Positions 26,765-35,977 of a DNA stretch of 64,000 nucleotides are shown here, piece by piece; within the stretch, counting starts at the first letter, position 1, and each line of letters starts with the position of its first letter. Both the position numbers and the translations under genes were made by a program. A model generated the notes under the pieces. It was not told the origin of the DNA. It saw only the letters and a program-made list of their open reading frames with translations, and did not search any database. Source of the DNA: Schlesneria sp. (GTDB taxonomy: Bacteria; Planctomycetota; Planctomycetia; Planctomycetales; Planctomycetaceae); NCBI GenBank assembly GCA_028291515.1, contig JAQGHU010000050.1:1-64000 (forward strand). Direction: 5' to 3'.

Positions 26765-28360
26765 ATGGATTTTATCGCTGCGACTTATCGGCTGACCTGC
26801 TCGGCTGCCGATGTCGAACGCTTGAGTCACGATATTGCGCTCGAACAAACCGTAGAAGTCCCCGACGCACTGATCGCGTGTTCCGACCTGCGCGAAGCCG
26901 TGGTCGGTCGAGTCGGTTCGATCTCCGCTGTCAGTTCTGCAAATGGACGCAATCCATCAGAACAGTTTGATGTCCGAATTGACTATCCCGCGGATCTGGC
27001 GACAGGTCTGGGCGCGCTCATCAACTTGATCTACGGCAACATTTCTCTGAAGCAGTGTATCCGCCTGCGCGATCTGCAGTTGCCCGATTCCGTGCTGCGG
27101 ACCTTTCGCGGCCCCAATTTGGGAATCGAGGGACTGCGGCAGATCCTGGGTGTCTACGGTCGGCCATTGCTGGCAACCGCGTTGAAACCACGAGGATCGA
27201 CGCCAGTACACCTCGCCACGCGAGCCAACCAGTTTGCGGCGGGCGGCGGTGACCTCGTGAAGGACGATCACAATCTAATCGATCCGTCATTCGAAGCCTT
27301 CTGCGAACGAGTCACACTGTGTCAGCAGGCCACGACCGCCGGCAGCCAGGAATCGGGACGGCCGTGCCTGTATTTTCCAAATCTGGCAGGACCGACGGGT
27401 GAACTGGAACGGCGAGCCGAGTTGTTGGTGAAGCTTGGGGTTCGTGGAGTCCTGATCGCCCCGCTGATCGTCGGACTGGATCACGTTCGCCACCTGGCGG
27501 ACCGCTTTCCGCTGGCGTTCATGGCACACCCCACATTCGCCGGTGCCTATTTTCACGACGGAACACATGGTGTTGAACCTGGCCTGCTGTTGGGAACACT
27601 GTTTCGTCTGGCAGGCTGCGACGCCACGATTTATCCCAATCTTGGCGGACGCTTCTCATTTACCGCCGACGACTGCCGCCAGATCGATCGCTTGGCTCGA
27701 GCACCGCTGGGTGACCTCCGCTCGGCCTGGCCGTCCCCGGCAGGCGGCATGTCCTACGATAACTTGGAGCAAATGGCGAAAGATTGCGGCGAAGACTCCA
27801 TCTTTTTGATCGGCGGCGCACTTCTTGGTGACTCGGCCGATCTAAAGTCGAGCACTGCGCGATTCCGCGATCAGATCGCCGCGCTGTTCCCAGCCTCCAA
27901 GTCGGTCGCTCCATCCTTCAACGAAGTCGTTTCGGCCTGCGAATTACCCGCCCCTGGGCTGACGCAACGACTGTTGGAACATCTCCGCTTCGTCAACAGC
28001 TTCCACTGGGACGGTCGAGAGCCCGTCGCCTACAAAGCCAGCGATGAGCTTCCCTTTCGCAACGTCAGCCGGACCGAGTTGATCGGCACCGCCGGCGAGC
28101 AAACGGCGTTTGATTTGAGATACTTCGAAATTGACACCGGTGGTCATTCCAGCCTGGAAAAGCATGTCCACACTCACGTCGTCATCGGCGTGCGTGGCAC
28201 CGGCAAACTGATCAGCGGAGAGAACCGAGTCGACATCAAACCGTTCGATGTGGCCTACGTCCCACCGCTGCAAGTGCATCAACTCACGAATGAATCGAGT
28301 GAGCCGTTCGGGTTCTTCTGCATCGTCAATCACGATCGTGATCGGCCGCAGAAGCCTTAG
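26765..28360 (+). CDS. RuBisCO-like protein (form IV type) fused to a C-terminal cupin
   Basis: 531 residues. Residues 1-395 are RuBisCO large-subunit-like: LATALKPRG (K141 at the position of K175), GGGDLVKDDHNLID (K166, the carbamate lysine position, then D-D-H169), FMAHPTFAG (H255), YPNLGGRF and the phosphate-loop-like LIGGALLGDS. The usual KDDE is KDDH and I see no loop-6 lysine, so it is not expected to fix CO2. KDDH-type variants are, from memory, known among RuBisCO-like decarboxylases of apionate catabolism; other enolase/isomerase roles are possible. Residues about 445-525 form a cupin: KHVHTHVVIG (H467, H469, H471) and PLQVHQL (H505). GGAAG-type site (CGGAAG) lies upstream of the ATG. 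Confidence 0.88.
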   Translation: MDFIAATYRLTCSAADVERLSHDIALEQTVEVPDALIACSDLREAVVGRVGSISAVSSANGRNPSEQFDVRIDYPADLATGLGALINLIYGNISLKQCIRLRDLQLPDSVLRTFRGPNLGIEGLRQILGVYGRPLLATALKPRGSTPVHLATRANQFAAGGGDLVKDDHNLIDPSFEAFCERVTLCQQATTAGSQESGRPCLYFPNLAGPTGELERRAELLVKLGVRGVLIAPLIVGLDHVRHLADRFPLAFMAHPTFAGAYFHDGTHGVEPGLLLGTLFRLAGCDATIYPNLGGRFSFTADDCRQIDRLARAPLGDLRSAWPSPAGGMSYDNLEQMAKDCGEDSIFLIGGALLGDSADLKSSTARFRDQIAALFPASKSVAPSFNEVVSACELPAPGLTQRLLEHLRFVNSFHWDGREPVAYKASDELPFRNVSRTELIGTAGEQTAFDLRYFEIDTGGHSSLEKHVHTHVVIGVRGTGKLISGENRVDIKPFDVAYVPPLQVHQLTNESSEPFGFFCIVNHDRDRPQKP

Positions 28361-28395
28361 CCTGGATGAGTCGCATCCCGAGAGTTGCCATCAAC

Positions 28396-28479
28396 CGTCA
28401 TTCCCGCGCAGGCGGGAATCCAGTGAACTGGTGAGAGATAGTCGGGAATAGCTGGATTCCCGCCTGCGCGGGAATGACG
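28396..28479. repeat. REP-like inverted repeat pair, copy 2
   Basis: Arms 28396-28423 and 28452-28479 are exact reverse complements over 28 bp and match the arms at 6154-6260. The spacer is 28 bp here against 55 bp in copy 1. It lies in the gap between the converging RuBisCO-like gene and asnB. Confidence 0.92.
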
Positions 28480-28485
28480 GGACGT

Positions 28486-30450
28486 TTAGATGCCGGTCGG
28501 CACTGCGCCGTCGATGAATTTGCGATGCCACAACTCAAACACCAGTAGCAGCCACAACCGGGAGCTGTGATCCCATAGGCTGCGCGTGTGTTCGTCAATC
28601 ATGCTGCGGATCGCCGCGGCGTTGAAGTAGCCTCGGCCTAGCGTCCGCGAATCGAGCAGCGTGTCGGTCATCATCTCGCGCAGTTCGTTGCGGAACCAGT
28701 GGTCCAACGGCACACCAAACCCCATCTTCGGTCGAGTCTGAATCGACTTCGGCAACAGATCTTCAAACGTCTTGATCAGAATCTGTTTGCCCAGCCCCTT
28801 CTGCAATTTCAGCGGACGCGGGATTGCAGCCGCCAATTCGACGACGCGATGGTCCATGAATGGGCTGCGAGCTTCCAGACTGAAGGCCATGCTGGCGATG
28901 TCGACCTTGGTCAGAATATCGCACGGGAGGTACGTCTCGGTATCAACGCAGGTTGTCCGTTGCACGAAGTCCTGTTCAGAGCAATCCGCGTAGGATTGCA
29001 GCAAGAACGACAGCCCATCGTGACCTTGAAGTGTCCGCTGAAATTCAGGGGTGAACAACGACTGACGCCGCCCGTCATCGTAGATGCTCATCCAGTTGCC
29101 ATACCGCCGCTCAGGAGCCAGCCCCAGAGCCGCGACGAACCTCTTCACCTGCCGCAAGCGAGATTTCTGCTGCACGGGTGCGGGCATATATCGCCAGATC
29201 GGACTGTACAGCGGTGCCCGAAAGATCCACGGCCAGCGATCGATTTCCGCGGCCAGCTCGACAGCTCGATAGCGATCGTAGCCGGCAAACAATTCGTCGC
29301 CGCCATCTCCCGACAGGGCGACCGTCACATGCTGACGAGTCAACTGCGATAGATACATCGTCGGAATCGCGGAGCTGTCCGCAAACGGTTCGTCGTAGTG
29401 CCACGTCAAACGCGGCAGCATCTCGACCGCGGACGGATCGACCACAAACTCGTGATGCTCGGTCCCCAGCTTGGTTGCCGCTTCGCGCGCATAGCTGCGT
29501 TCGTCGTATTTCTTCACCGAGAAGCCGATCGAGAACGTCTTCACCCGTTGCGACGTTTGCTGCTGCATCAATCCCGTGATGATCGTCGAATCCACTCCGC
29601 CCGACAGGAACGCGCCAAACGGGACATCGCTGCGCATTCGCAGGCGAACCGCTTCGGTCAACGTTTCACGCAGTGCTGCTGAAATCGCTGCGGGGTCGCT
29701 TATGTCCTTTTTCGGTTCCTGTTCATCAGGCCGCGCATAAGGAGCCCGCCAATAACGCTGAAGCTTGAGATCGCCAGTCTGGGCATCGAATTCGGCCCAA
29801 TGTGCGGGAGGCAATTTGTGATAGCCAGACAGCATCGTCCGGGGATGTGGCACATACTGCAGCGTGACGAAGTCCGCGACAGCACACGGGTCCACATCGC
29901 GAGGTGCCCCCGGGATCTGGAGCAGCGCCTTCAACTCACTGGCAAACGCGAGCCGACTGTTGGCAATTCGATAGACCAGTGGCTTCTGACCCATGCGGTC
30001 TCGTGCCAGGAACAAGCGACGCCGACGTTCGTCCCAAATCGCCAAGGCAAACATCCCGCGCAGATGCTGGACGCAATCGTTTCCCCACTGCTCGTAGGCA
30101 TGCACGATACATTCGGTGTCGCTGGCTGTGCGAAATTGATGTCCCAGCGACTCCAGTTCGGGCTTCAGCTCGCGGTAGTTGTAGACCTCGCCATTGAAGG
30201 CGATCCAGATGGTACCGTCTTCGTTGGAAAGTGGCTGATGCCCGCCCGAGAGATCGATGATGGACAGGCGTCGAAAACCGAGTGCCGCCCCATCCGGTCG
30301 GACGGTTGTCGTATTCTCACCACGATCAGAGAAGTACTCTCCGGCATCGTCCGGACCACGATGTACCAGCACGTCGGTCATCTTTTTCAAGACAGCCTCA
30401 GGAAGCGGTTCACCGTTCGAAGTCCAGCCCGCGCCCGCAATACCACACAT
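28486..30450 (-). CDS. asnB: Glutamine-hydrolysing asparagine synthase
   Basis: 654 residues. The N-terminus MCGIAGAGW exposes the catalytic Cys2 of the class II glutaminase domain, with FNGEVYNYREL and GMFALAIWD further on. The synthetase domain has the ATP pyrophosphatase loop FLSGGVDSTII and ALSGDGGDELFAGYDRY. It makes asparagine, or amidates a related carboxylate, from aspartate, ATP and glutamine. Enzymes of this form are often found in polysaccharide clusters, and here it starts 4 bp from the end of a glycosyltransferase gene, so the two are one operon and it may amidate a sugar or cell-surface precursor. No exosortase gene is in the window. Confidence 0.95.
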   Translation of the reverse strand: MCGIAGAGWTSNGEPLPEAVLKKMTDVLVHRGPDDAGEYFSDRGENTTTVRPDGAALGFRRLSIIDLSGGHQPLSNEDGTIWIAFNGEVYNYRELKPELESLGHQFRTASDTECIVHAYEQWGNDCVQHLRGMFALAIWDERRRRLFLARDRMGQKPLVYRIANSRLAFASELKALLQIPGAPRDVDPCAVADFVTLQYVPHPRTMLSGYHKLPPAHWAEFDAQTGDLKLQRYWRAPYARPDEQEPKKDISDPAAISAALRETLTEAVRLRMRSDVPFGAFLSGGVDSTIITGLMQQQTSQRVKTFSIGFSVKKYDERSYAREAATKLGTEHHEFVVDPSAVEMLPRLTWHYDEPFADSSAIPTMYLSQLTRQHVTVALSGDGGDELFAGYDRYRAVELAAEIDRWPWIFRAPLYSPIWRYMPAPVQQKSRLRQVKRFVAALGLAPERRYGNWMSIYDDGRRQSLFTPEFQRTLQGHDGLSFLLQSYADCSEQDFVQRTTCVDTETYLPCDILTKVDIASMAFSLEARSPFMDHRVVELAAAIPRPLKLQKGLGKQILIKTFEDLLPKSIQTRPKMGFGVPLDHWFRNELREMMTDTLLDSRTLGRGYFNAAAIRSMIDEHTRSLWDHSSRLWLLLVFELWHRKFIDGAVPTGI

Positions 30451-30453
30451 GAA

Positions 30454-31566
30454 TCACGTTCCCATCAATTGGCGATACAAGTCGGCATAGCGATCGACCA
30501 TATTCTGGATGCTGAACAACGTTCGGATCCGTTCCCGACCAGCAGCACCCAAGCGTTCTCCCAGACCCGGTTCGTCAATCAGTCGTCGCAGATACTGCAT
30601 ATATCCGACGGCATCACCCAGCTTGCACAGGAAACCCGTTTCATTGTGAACAACCAATTCGCGATTGGCTGGAATGTCACTGGCGATCACTGGCAGCCCA
30701 GCCGCCATCGCCTCCATGACGCTATTCGACATCCCTTCAAAGCTGCTGGCCAGACAGAATACGTCCATCGCCTTCAAAAAGCGGGGCGCATCTTCGCGAT
30801 GCCCCAAAAAATGAGCGTTCTCGATGCAGTTCACGTTGCGCGTGAACTCTTCCAGCTTTTCACGCTCGGGTCCGGCTCCAATCAGAACCAGATGCAATTG
30901 CGTTCGGATCTGCCGCAGAGTTTCCACCGCCCAGATCAAATCCTCAACTCGTTTTTGACGAGCCAATCGCCCCACGTAGCCCGCGACGAAAGCGTCGCGC
31001 GGCACGTTCAATTCGCGACGCAATGAGGCTCGATCCGAATTCTGCGACGAGTCAGGACTAAGATCGATCCCGTTCGGAATGCGGGACAGCTTCTCCGCCG
31101 GCAGACCAAGTTCCCGATAAAAATCGACCACCGCCTGCGAATTACCGACCAGCCGATCCGTCCGAGAGATCAATCGTCGATCGAGCCACAGTTGCCAGCC
31201 TACTTTCCAACTGTCGACACATCGTTCGGAGACGACAATCTTCGCCTGCGGAATGACGCTGGCACACAGCCGACCATAGGAATTGGCGGCGAATAACCAA
31301 GTGTGCAGGATGTCGGGTTGCAGGCGTTTCAACTCGCGACGCAGCCGCCAGAACGACGAAGGGTCGAACTTGAACCGCTTGCCGATGATCGTCACCGGGA
31401 TGCCGGCCGCCGCGAGATCGTCCGCATGAGGACCACCGCGAGTGAGCGCGACGACGTGAATATCAAACTGGTCGCGCGGCAATCGAGCCGCCAGTAGGGT
31501 ACATTGCTTTTCTGCACCAGACCGATCCAGCGTTGGGATCAACAGGACGACACGCTTCTTAGCCAC
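30454..31566 (-). CDS. Glycosyltransferase family 4-like (GT-B fold)
   Basis: About 370 residues using GTG 31566, which gives MAKKRVVLLIPTLDRSGAEK, the standard GT4 N-terminus. The frame continues 411 bp upstream but overlaps the divergent macrodomain gene and encodes no recognisable sequence. GT-B motifs: HTWLFAANSYGR near 90, RIPNGIDL, AGYVGRLARQKRVEDLIWA, HLVLIGAGPE, and the C-terminal donor-site segment SSFEGMSNSVMEAMAAGLPV (the E-x7-E type motif). It transfers a nucleotide-activated sugar to a glycolipid or polysaccharide in the cytoplasm. asnB starts 4 bp downstream. Start codon is uncertain. Confidence 0.9.
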   Translation of the reverse strand: MAKKRVVLLIPTLDRSGAEKQCTLLAARLPRDQFDIHVVALTRGGPHADDLAAAGIPVTIIGKRFKFDPSSFWRLRRELKRLQPDILHTWLFAANSYGRLCASVIPQAKIVVSERCVDSWKVGWQLWLDRRLISRTDRLVGNSQAVVDFYRELGLPAEKLSRIPNGIDLSPDSSQNSDRASLRRELNVPRDAFVAGYVGRLARQKRVEDLIWAVETLRQIRTQLHLVLIGAGPEREKLEEFTRNVNCIENAHFLGHREDAPRFLKAMDVFCLASSFEGMSNSVMEAMAAGLPVIASDIPANRELVVHNETGFLCKLGDAVGYMQYLRRLIDEPGLGERLGAAGRERIRTLFSIQNMVDRYADLYRQLMGT

Positions 31567-31728
31567 GAGGCGAGAATCTTTGACTAGTGGGACAATCGAC
31601 CGAAAGATCAGGAAGTAGCTTACGTTCGCCGATGAGGACTGCAAAGGCAAGAACGCCGACAACGTGGCCCGCTTCACAATTCTCCAATCGACGCATCTGA
31701 CAATATCAAGCCAGGATGGAACGTGCTT

Positions 31729-32268
31729 ATGAAAGTCCAATACGGAAACAGCCACATCGAACTCGTGCAAGGCGATATCACTTTGCAACGTGTGGATGCG
31801 ATCGTGAACGCCGCCAACTCGGATCTGATTGTCGGTGGCGGTGTCGATGGAGCGATTCATCGCGCTGCCGGCCCTAGCGTGAACGAAGAAACCAGCAAAC
31901 GCTATCCACTCGGTTGTCCAACGGGAGATGCCGTCGCCAGCGGCCCTGGTGATCTGCCCGTGAAATTCATCTTTCACGCAGTCGGCCCCGTCTGGCGCGG
32001 CGGGCGCGATGGCGAGCCCGAACAGCTTCGCTCGGCCTATCGTCGCTGTCTGGAACTCACGATTGGATATCAGTGCGCCAGCATCGCGTTTCCCGCAATC
32101 AGTACCGGCATCTACGGCTTTCCCGTGGACTTGGCGGCCGAAAACTCGCTGGACGAAACGCGAGCGTTCCTACTCAGCCATCCCGCAGCGCTGGCGGTTC
32201 AATTCGTCCTGTTCGACGCGGGAACGTATGCGGCATTCGCTCGCGTCCTCGATGGATTCGCGGAATGA
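31729..32268 (+). CDS. Macrodomain protein (ADP-ribose / O-acetyl-ADP-ribose hydrolase-like)
   Basis: 179 residues from ATG 31729, with AGGATGGA upstream; a GTG at 31723 is the alternative. Macrodomain motifs: VQGDIT (13-18), IVNAANSDL (25-33), GGGVDGAIH (36-44), and the phosphate loop ISTGIYGFP (124-132). The NAAN and GGGVDGAI pattern matches the YmdB/MacroD class that removes ADP-ribose from proteins or deacetylates O-acetyl-ADP-ribose. No partner ADP-ribosyltransferase is nearby. It converges on a small unknown gene 17 bp away. Confidence 0.93.
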   Translation: MKVQYGNSHIELVQGDITLQRVDAIVNAANSDLIVGGGVDGAIHRAAGPSVNEETSKRYPLGCPTGDAVASGPGDLPVKFIFHAVGPVWRGGRDGEPEQLRSAYRRCLELTIGYQCASIAFPAISTGIYGFPVDLAAENSLDETRAFLLSHPAALAVQFVLFDAGTYAAFARVLDGFAE

Positions 32269-32285
32269 CAGCAATCGCCGCGATT

Positions 32286-32870
32286 TCAAATCGACGTATA
32301 AGCCGCAACCAATTGCGCCACCTCATTCGCAATCTCAGGGGCGCAGGAGTGAGCAAATCGCTTAGCCTCCGCAATGGTTGCTTCGTCTCTGAAGAGAATC
32401 AGCAGCATCGACACCGCCGCCAGTAAGCGATCTTTGGGCAGCTGTTGCTGGAGGGCCGACAGCAATAGCTGTCGCCCCTCCGTCCCTTTATTGCCGATCT
32501 CTTCCAACGCCCAGTCGTTGGCACCGGCGCCACTGGCAAAAGCCTCTAGAACGTCGTCAATCGACGGCGCACTGTCGAAGGAATAAAGCAGCACAGTCGC
32601 ATCATCGACGGAGTTCAGAAAATCAAGCACCGCCGACAAGCTTGTCACGAATTCTGGAACGCCGCGACCACCCTGCAAATCCGGCTGCTGCAATGACAAT
32701 CTCAATTCCGTAGCAGCCTGAATCAGGTGACTCCGCAGTTGCTCCTCTTCGAATTCGTAGGCACCTCCCAACGCCGCCAGAAATTGGGCCCCCTCCGTCG
32801 AAGGGGGGATCTTAATGAGTGGCGCGTCGAACAAATGACTTTGCGAGAGAGCTTGGAATCGCGTGAACAT
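32286..32870 (-). CDS. Conserved-looking hypothetical protein
   Basis: 194 residues from ATG 32870 (GAGG six bases upstream); the frame runs on to 33002 but that part overlaps ftsH. Mostly alpha-helical by eye, with repeated acidic and Leu-rich helices (DVLEAFASGAGANDWALEEI, GRQLLLSALQQQLP) and no signal peptide, metal motif or nucleotide site. It recalls DUF4259-type small proteins, where an acidic EAF..G.NDWA segment and a late helical DE..A segment occur, but this is a weak impression. It starts 77 bp after the end of ftsH on the same strand. Confidence 0.65.
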   Translation of the reverse strand: MFTRFQALSQSHLFDAPLIKIPPSTEGAQFLAALGGAYEFEEEQLRSHLIQAATELRLSLQQPDLQGGRGVPEFVTSLSAVLDFLNSVDDATVLLYSFDSAPSIDDVLEAFASGAGANDWALEEIGNKGTEGRQLLLSALQQQLPKDRLLAAVSMLLILFRDEATIAEAKRFAHSCAPEIANEVAQLVAAYTSI

Positions 32871-32946
32871 CAAAACCTCGGTTCCAATTTGCCACACGGG
32901 ATCGATCGTGAACACTTGGACAAAAGTTAATCGGTCCCCATCGCAA

Positions 32947-34890
32947 CTACGACTGTTCTTCCAACCGACGAGCCGCCTCACCTCGCACTGTGGCCACGCC
33001 AATGATCTCGGCGATCTCGTTCTGATCGAGTGATTCCTTCTCGACGAGTGCCTTGGTCATCGCATCCAGCTTGTCACGATTATCTGTCAGCACCTGAACA
33101 GCGCGTTTGTCCGCCAACGACAGGAACTTCTGCACTTCCAGGTCGATGATCCGAGCGGTTTCCTCGCTGTAGTCACGCTGCTCGTGCATTTCCTTGCCGA
33201 GGAACGGATGCTCGTCGGTATCACGGAACGCGACCGGACCGATGACGGTACTCATGCCCCAACGTGTGATCATGCGTCGCGCCATCTGGGTGGCTCGCTT
33301 CAAATCGTCTTCCGCACCGGCCGAGTATTCGTCAAAGATCAGCTTCTCGGCAGCGCGACCACCCAGCATGAATGACAGTTGCGAATGCAGACGGGCTTCG
33401 CCAACGTTGTAGCGATCTTCGTCTGGCAGCAACTGCGTCACACCGAGGGCTCGACCGCGCGGGATGATTGTCACCTTGTGGACGTGATCGACGTCCGACA
33501 ACAGCCAAGCTAACAGAGCATGCCCGCATTCGTGATAGGCGGTCATCAGACGTTCGCGTTCGTTGAGAACTTCTTCACGCTTGGGGCCCATCAGGATCTT
33601 GTCGCGGGCCGCATCGAAGTCGGAGGCGACGACCGTGTCCTTACTGGTTCGAGCGGCATGCAGGGCGGCTTCGTTCACGAGATTCTTGAGTTCGGCCCCC
33701 GAGAATCCGATCGACCCCGCTGCGATCGCGTTGAGGTCGACATCTTCCCCGAGCGGGACTTTCCGTGAATGCACTTTCAGGATCGCCGCGCGGCCTGCCT
33801 TGGTAGGTCGATCGACAGTCACGTGACGATCGAAGCGACCCGGGCGCAGCAGGGCAGGGTCCAGCACGTCGGGACGATTCGTCGCCGCCACAACGATGAC
33901 GGCTTCAGTCTGCTGAAAGCCGTCCATTTCGCTCAGGATCTGATTCAGTGTCTGCTCACGTTCGTCGTGACCGCCACCCAGACCCGCACCACGCATTCGC
34001 CCGACGGCATCGATTTCGTCAATAAACAGAATGCAGGGAGCATTCTCTTTGGCGGTCTTGAACATATCACGGACGCGGCTGGCACCGACACCCACAAACA
34101 TCTGAATGAATTCTGAACCATTAATCGCAAAGAACGGCACGCCCGCTTCGCCAGCGGTGGCTCGAGCCAGCAGCGTCTTGCCGGTTCCAGGCGGCCCCAT
34201 CAGCAAGACACCCTTGGGAATCTGGGCACCCAACCGCAGGAACTTGGCAGGAGTCTTCAGGAATTCGACAATTTCCTGCAGTTCGAACTTGGCCTGCTCC
34301 ATGGCGGCGACATCATCAAACGTCGTCGGATGTTCTGAAGGCTTCACGCGCTTGGCAGGACTGCGGATAAAGTTCCCCAGCATTCCGGAACTGAACGGGT
34401 CGCTGTTGCGACGCAGAATGAACCACATGAACCAGACGAACGCGACCAGTGACAATGCGTTAATCAGCAGCATCACGCCATTCGCGCCGAACAGACCGTT
34501 TTCCGACTTGCCATCGAATCGAACCCCATGGTCCTGCATATGCTTCTTCAGATCGTGATCCAGCGGCACCGGCAAATAAAGCTCGAAATCCTTACCTAAT
34601 GCAGGTCCGTTTTTCTCAGCCGGTGGCGGCGGTGTTTTCCATCGTCCGCGAACAATTTCGCCTTGGAAGGTCGCTTGCTCGACATTGCCATCGGTGATCT
34701 GATTCCACAAGAACATATAGTCGACACGCGATGCCGTATCTCCATATTTCCCGGTCAGGAACAGCAGCAATAGCAGCGCCACGACCGAGAAGATGATCCA
34801 TTGCGGAGAAAACATCGGACGTGACGCACCCGGACGGCGTGAATCACCAGAACTATCGTTATTCGAACCACTCTGCGGCGAACTACTCAT
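32947..34890 (-). CDS. ftsH: ATP-dependent zinc metalloprotease FtsH
   Basis: 647 residues. Membrane helices near 31-47 and 137-158 flank an extracytoplasmic segment. The AAA domain has Walker A GPPGTGKT (232-239), Walker B DEID (291-294) and the arginine-finger region RPGRFDR (349-355). The peptidase has HECGH (453-457) with E454, and the third zinc ligand Asp in [10 protein letters not shown] (about 528). FtsH degrades membrane and short-lived soluble proteins. The N-terminus is Ser/Asn-rich and uncleaved. Planctomycete genomes usually encode several FtsH proteins, so this need not be the only copy. Confidence 0.97.
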   Translation of the reverse strand: MSSSPQSGSNNDSSGDSRRPGASRPMFSPQWIIFSVVALLLLLFLTGKYGDTASRVDYMFLWNQITDGNVEQATFQGEIVRGRWKTPPPPAEKNGPALGKDFELYLPVPLDHDLKKHMQDHGVRFDGKSENGLFGANGVMLLINALSLVAFVWFMWFILRRNSDPFSSGMLGNFIRSPAKRVKPSEHPTTFDDVAAMEQAKFELQEIVEFLKTPAKFLRLGAQIPKGVLLMGPPGTGKTLLARATAGEAGVPFFAINGSEFIQMFVGVGASRVRDMFKTAKENAPCILFIDEIDAVGRMRGAGLGGGHDEREQTLNQILSEMDGFQQTEAVIVVAATNRPDVLDPALLRPGRFDRHVTVDRPTKAGRAAILKVHSRKVPLGEDVDLNAIAAGSIGFSGAELKNLVNEAALHAARTSKDTVVASDFDAARDKILMGPKREEVLNERERLMTAYHECGHALLAWLLSDVDHVHKVTIIPRGRALGVTQLLPDEDRYNVGEARLHSQLSFMLGGRAAEKLIFDEYSAGAEDDLKRATQMARRMITRWGMSTVIGPVAFRDTDEHPFLGKEMHEQRDYSEETARIIDLEVQKFLSLADKRAVQVLTDNRDKLDAMTKALVEKESLDQNEIAEIIGVATVRGEAARRLEEQS

Positions 34891-34975
34891 TCAAAAAACA
34901 CCTTCTCGCGGGTGTGTGACAGACAAAGAGCCGTGACGAAACGTTGACGGCAGTGGACGGACTGAACGGGCAAAA

Positions 34976-35812
34976 TCAGTCTTTCCACCAATATCGCAGG
35001 ATGCACCATAGAGCCTGCACACCATCCTTCCAACCGATGTGCTTCCCTTCCTTGTACGTCCTGCCGTGATAACTGATGGCCAATTCGTACACGCGAAGAT
35101 GTCGCCGAGCGATTTTGGCCGTCAGTTCAGGTTCAATCCCAAACCGATTTTGCTTCAGCGTTGGCCAGATATCGGACAAAGCCTGACGAGTGAAAACCTT
35201 ATAGCAGGTTTCCATATCTGTCAGGTTCAAATTGGTCATGCAATTGGAAACGGTCGTCAGCACTCGATTGCCCAGGGAATGATAATAGTAGAGCACTCGA
35301 TGTTCTTGATCGCCCAGGAACCGACTTCCGTAGACAACGTCGGCATGGCCTTCGACAATCGGCCGTAACAGACGCGGATATTCGGACGGATTATATTCGA
35401 GGTCCGCGTCCTGGATGATGATGACATCCCCGCGGGCCTTGGAAAAGCCGGTCCGAACTGCCGCCCCTTTCCCCTTGTTCACGTCGTGATAGGTGACGCT
35501 GATGATATTCAGCGGATCGGGATTCGCCGCGGCTTCGGCTTCCAGTTGCTGTAGGACTGCCCGAGTTCCGTCTTTACTGCAATCTTCGACCAGCACCAGT
35601 TCTTTGCGAATCGGAACCGACCGGACCCGGTCAATTAAGACCCTTAAGGTTCGCTCTTCGTTGTAGACGGGGATGACAACGGAAAGCACCCAGTCGTCGG
35701 GCATCGCATACAGGCCCAGTTGTCGGCAACAGGCTTCGCCCAAAGTCCGTTTGAGCGCCTCATACCACTCTTTCGAGTAGGGCCGAAAGGCATCCATCCC
35801 ATCAAGGCTCAT
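34976..35812 (-). CDS. Glycosyltransferase family 2 (dolichyl/polyprenyl-phosphate sugar transferase-like)
   Basis: 278 residues. GT-A motifs: [13 protein letters not shown] near 44-56, [19 protein letters not shown], and the metal-binding [13 protein letters not shown], followed by VVYGSRFLG. The order and the KGAA/DADLEY segments match polyprenol-phosphate glucosyl- or mannosyltransferases. There is no C-terminal membrane domain, so it is soluble or peripheral. Probably makes a lipid-linked sugar for later transfer. Divergent from the DUF4432 gene, with 165 bp between starts. Confidence 0.92.
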   Translation of the reverse strand: MSLDGMDAFRPYSKEWYEALKRTLGEACCRQLGLYAMPDDWVLSVVIPVYNEERTLRVLIDRVRSVPIRKELVLVEDCSKDGTRAVLQQLEAEAAANPDPLNIISVTYHDVNKGKGAAVRTGFSKARGDVIIIQDADLEYNPSEYPRLLRPIVEGHADVVYGSRFLGDQEHRVLYYYHSLGNRVLTTVSNCMTNLNLTDMETCYKVFTRQALSDIWPTLKQNRFGIEPELTAKIARRHLRVYELAISYHGRTYKEGKHIGWKDGVQALWCILRYWWKD

Positions 35813-35977
35813 GCCGCTCCCGTTCGGTATTTAGACATTGATCGTTGGCCCGAAATGCCGGTGCCCGAAACATTTGCCAGCGGCCAGACTGCGGCCACTC
35901 GCGATGTCGTGTGCGATGTTGTACATTCTGGCAGACAGGCTGTCACCCGTCCGCCTGACTTCTCCTATGAGGTTCTG

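Noticed and set aside
26765-28360. Authentic carbon-fixing RuBisCO
   Set aside because: KDDH replaces KDDE, no loop-6 lysine is seen, and there is no small subunit or phosphoribulokinase gene nearby.
28486-31566. Exosortase-type polysaccharide cluster suggested by asnB beside a glycosyltransferase
   Set aside because: No exosortase gene and no PEP-CTERM tail is present in the window, so only the two-gene operon is claimed.
31567-31977. N-terminal extension of the glycosyltransferase frame
   Set aside because: It overlaps the divergent macrodomain gene and reads as its antisense; the GT4 core starts right after the GTG at 31566.
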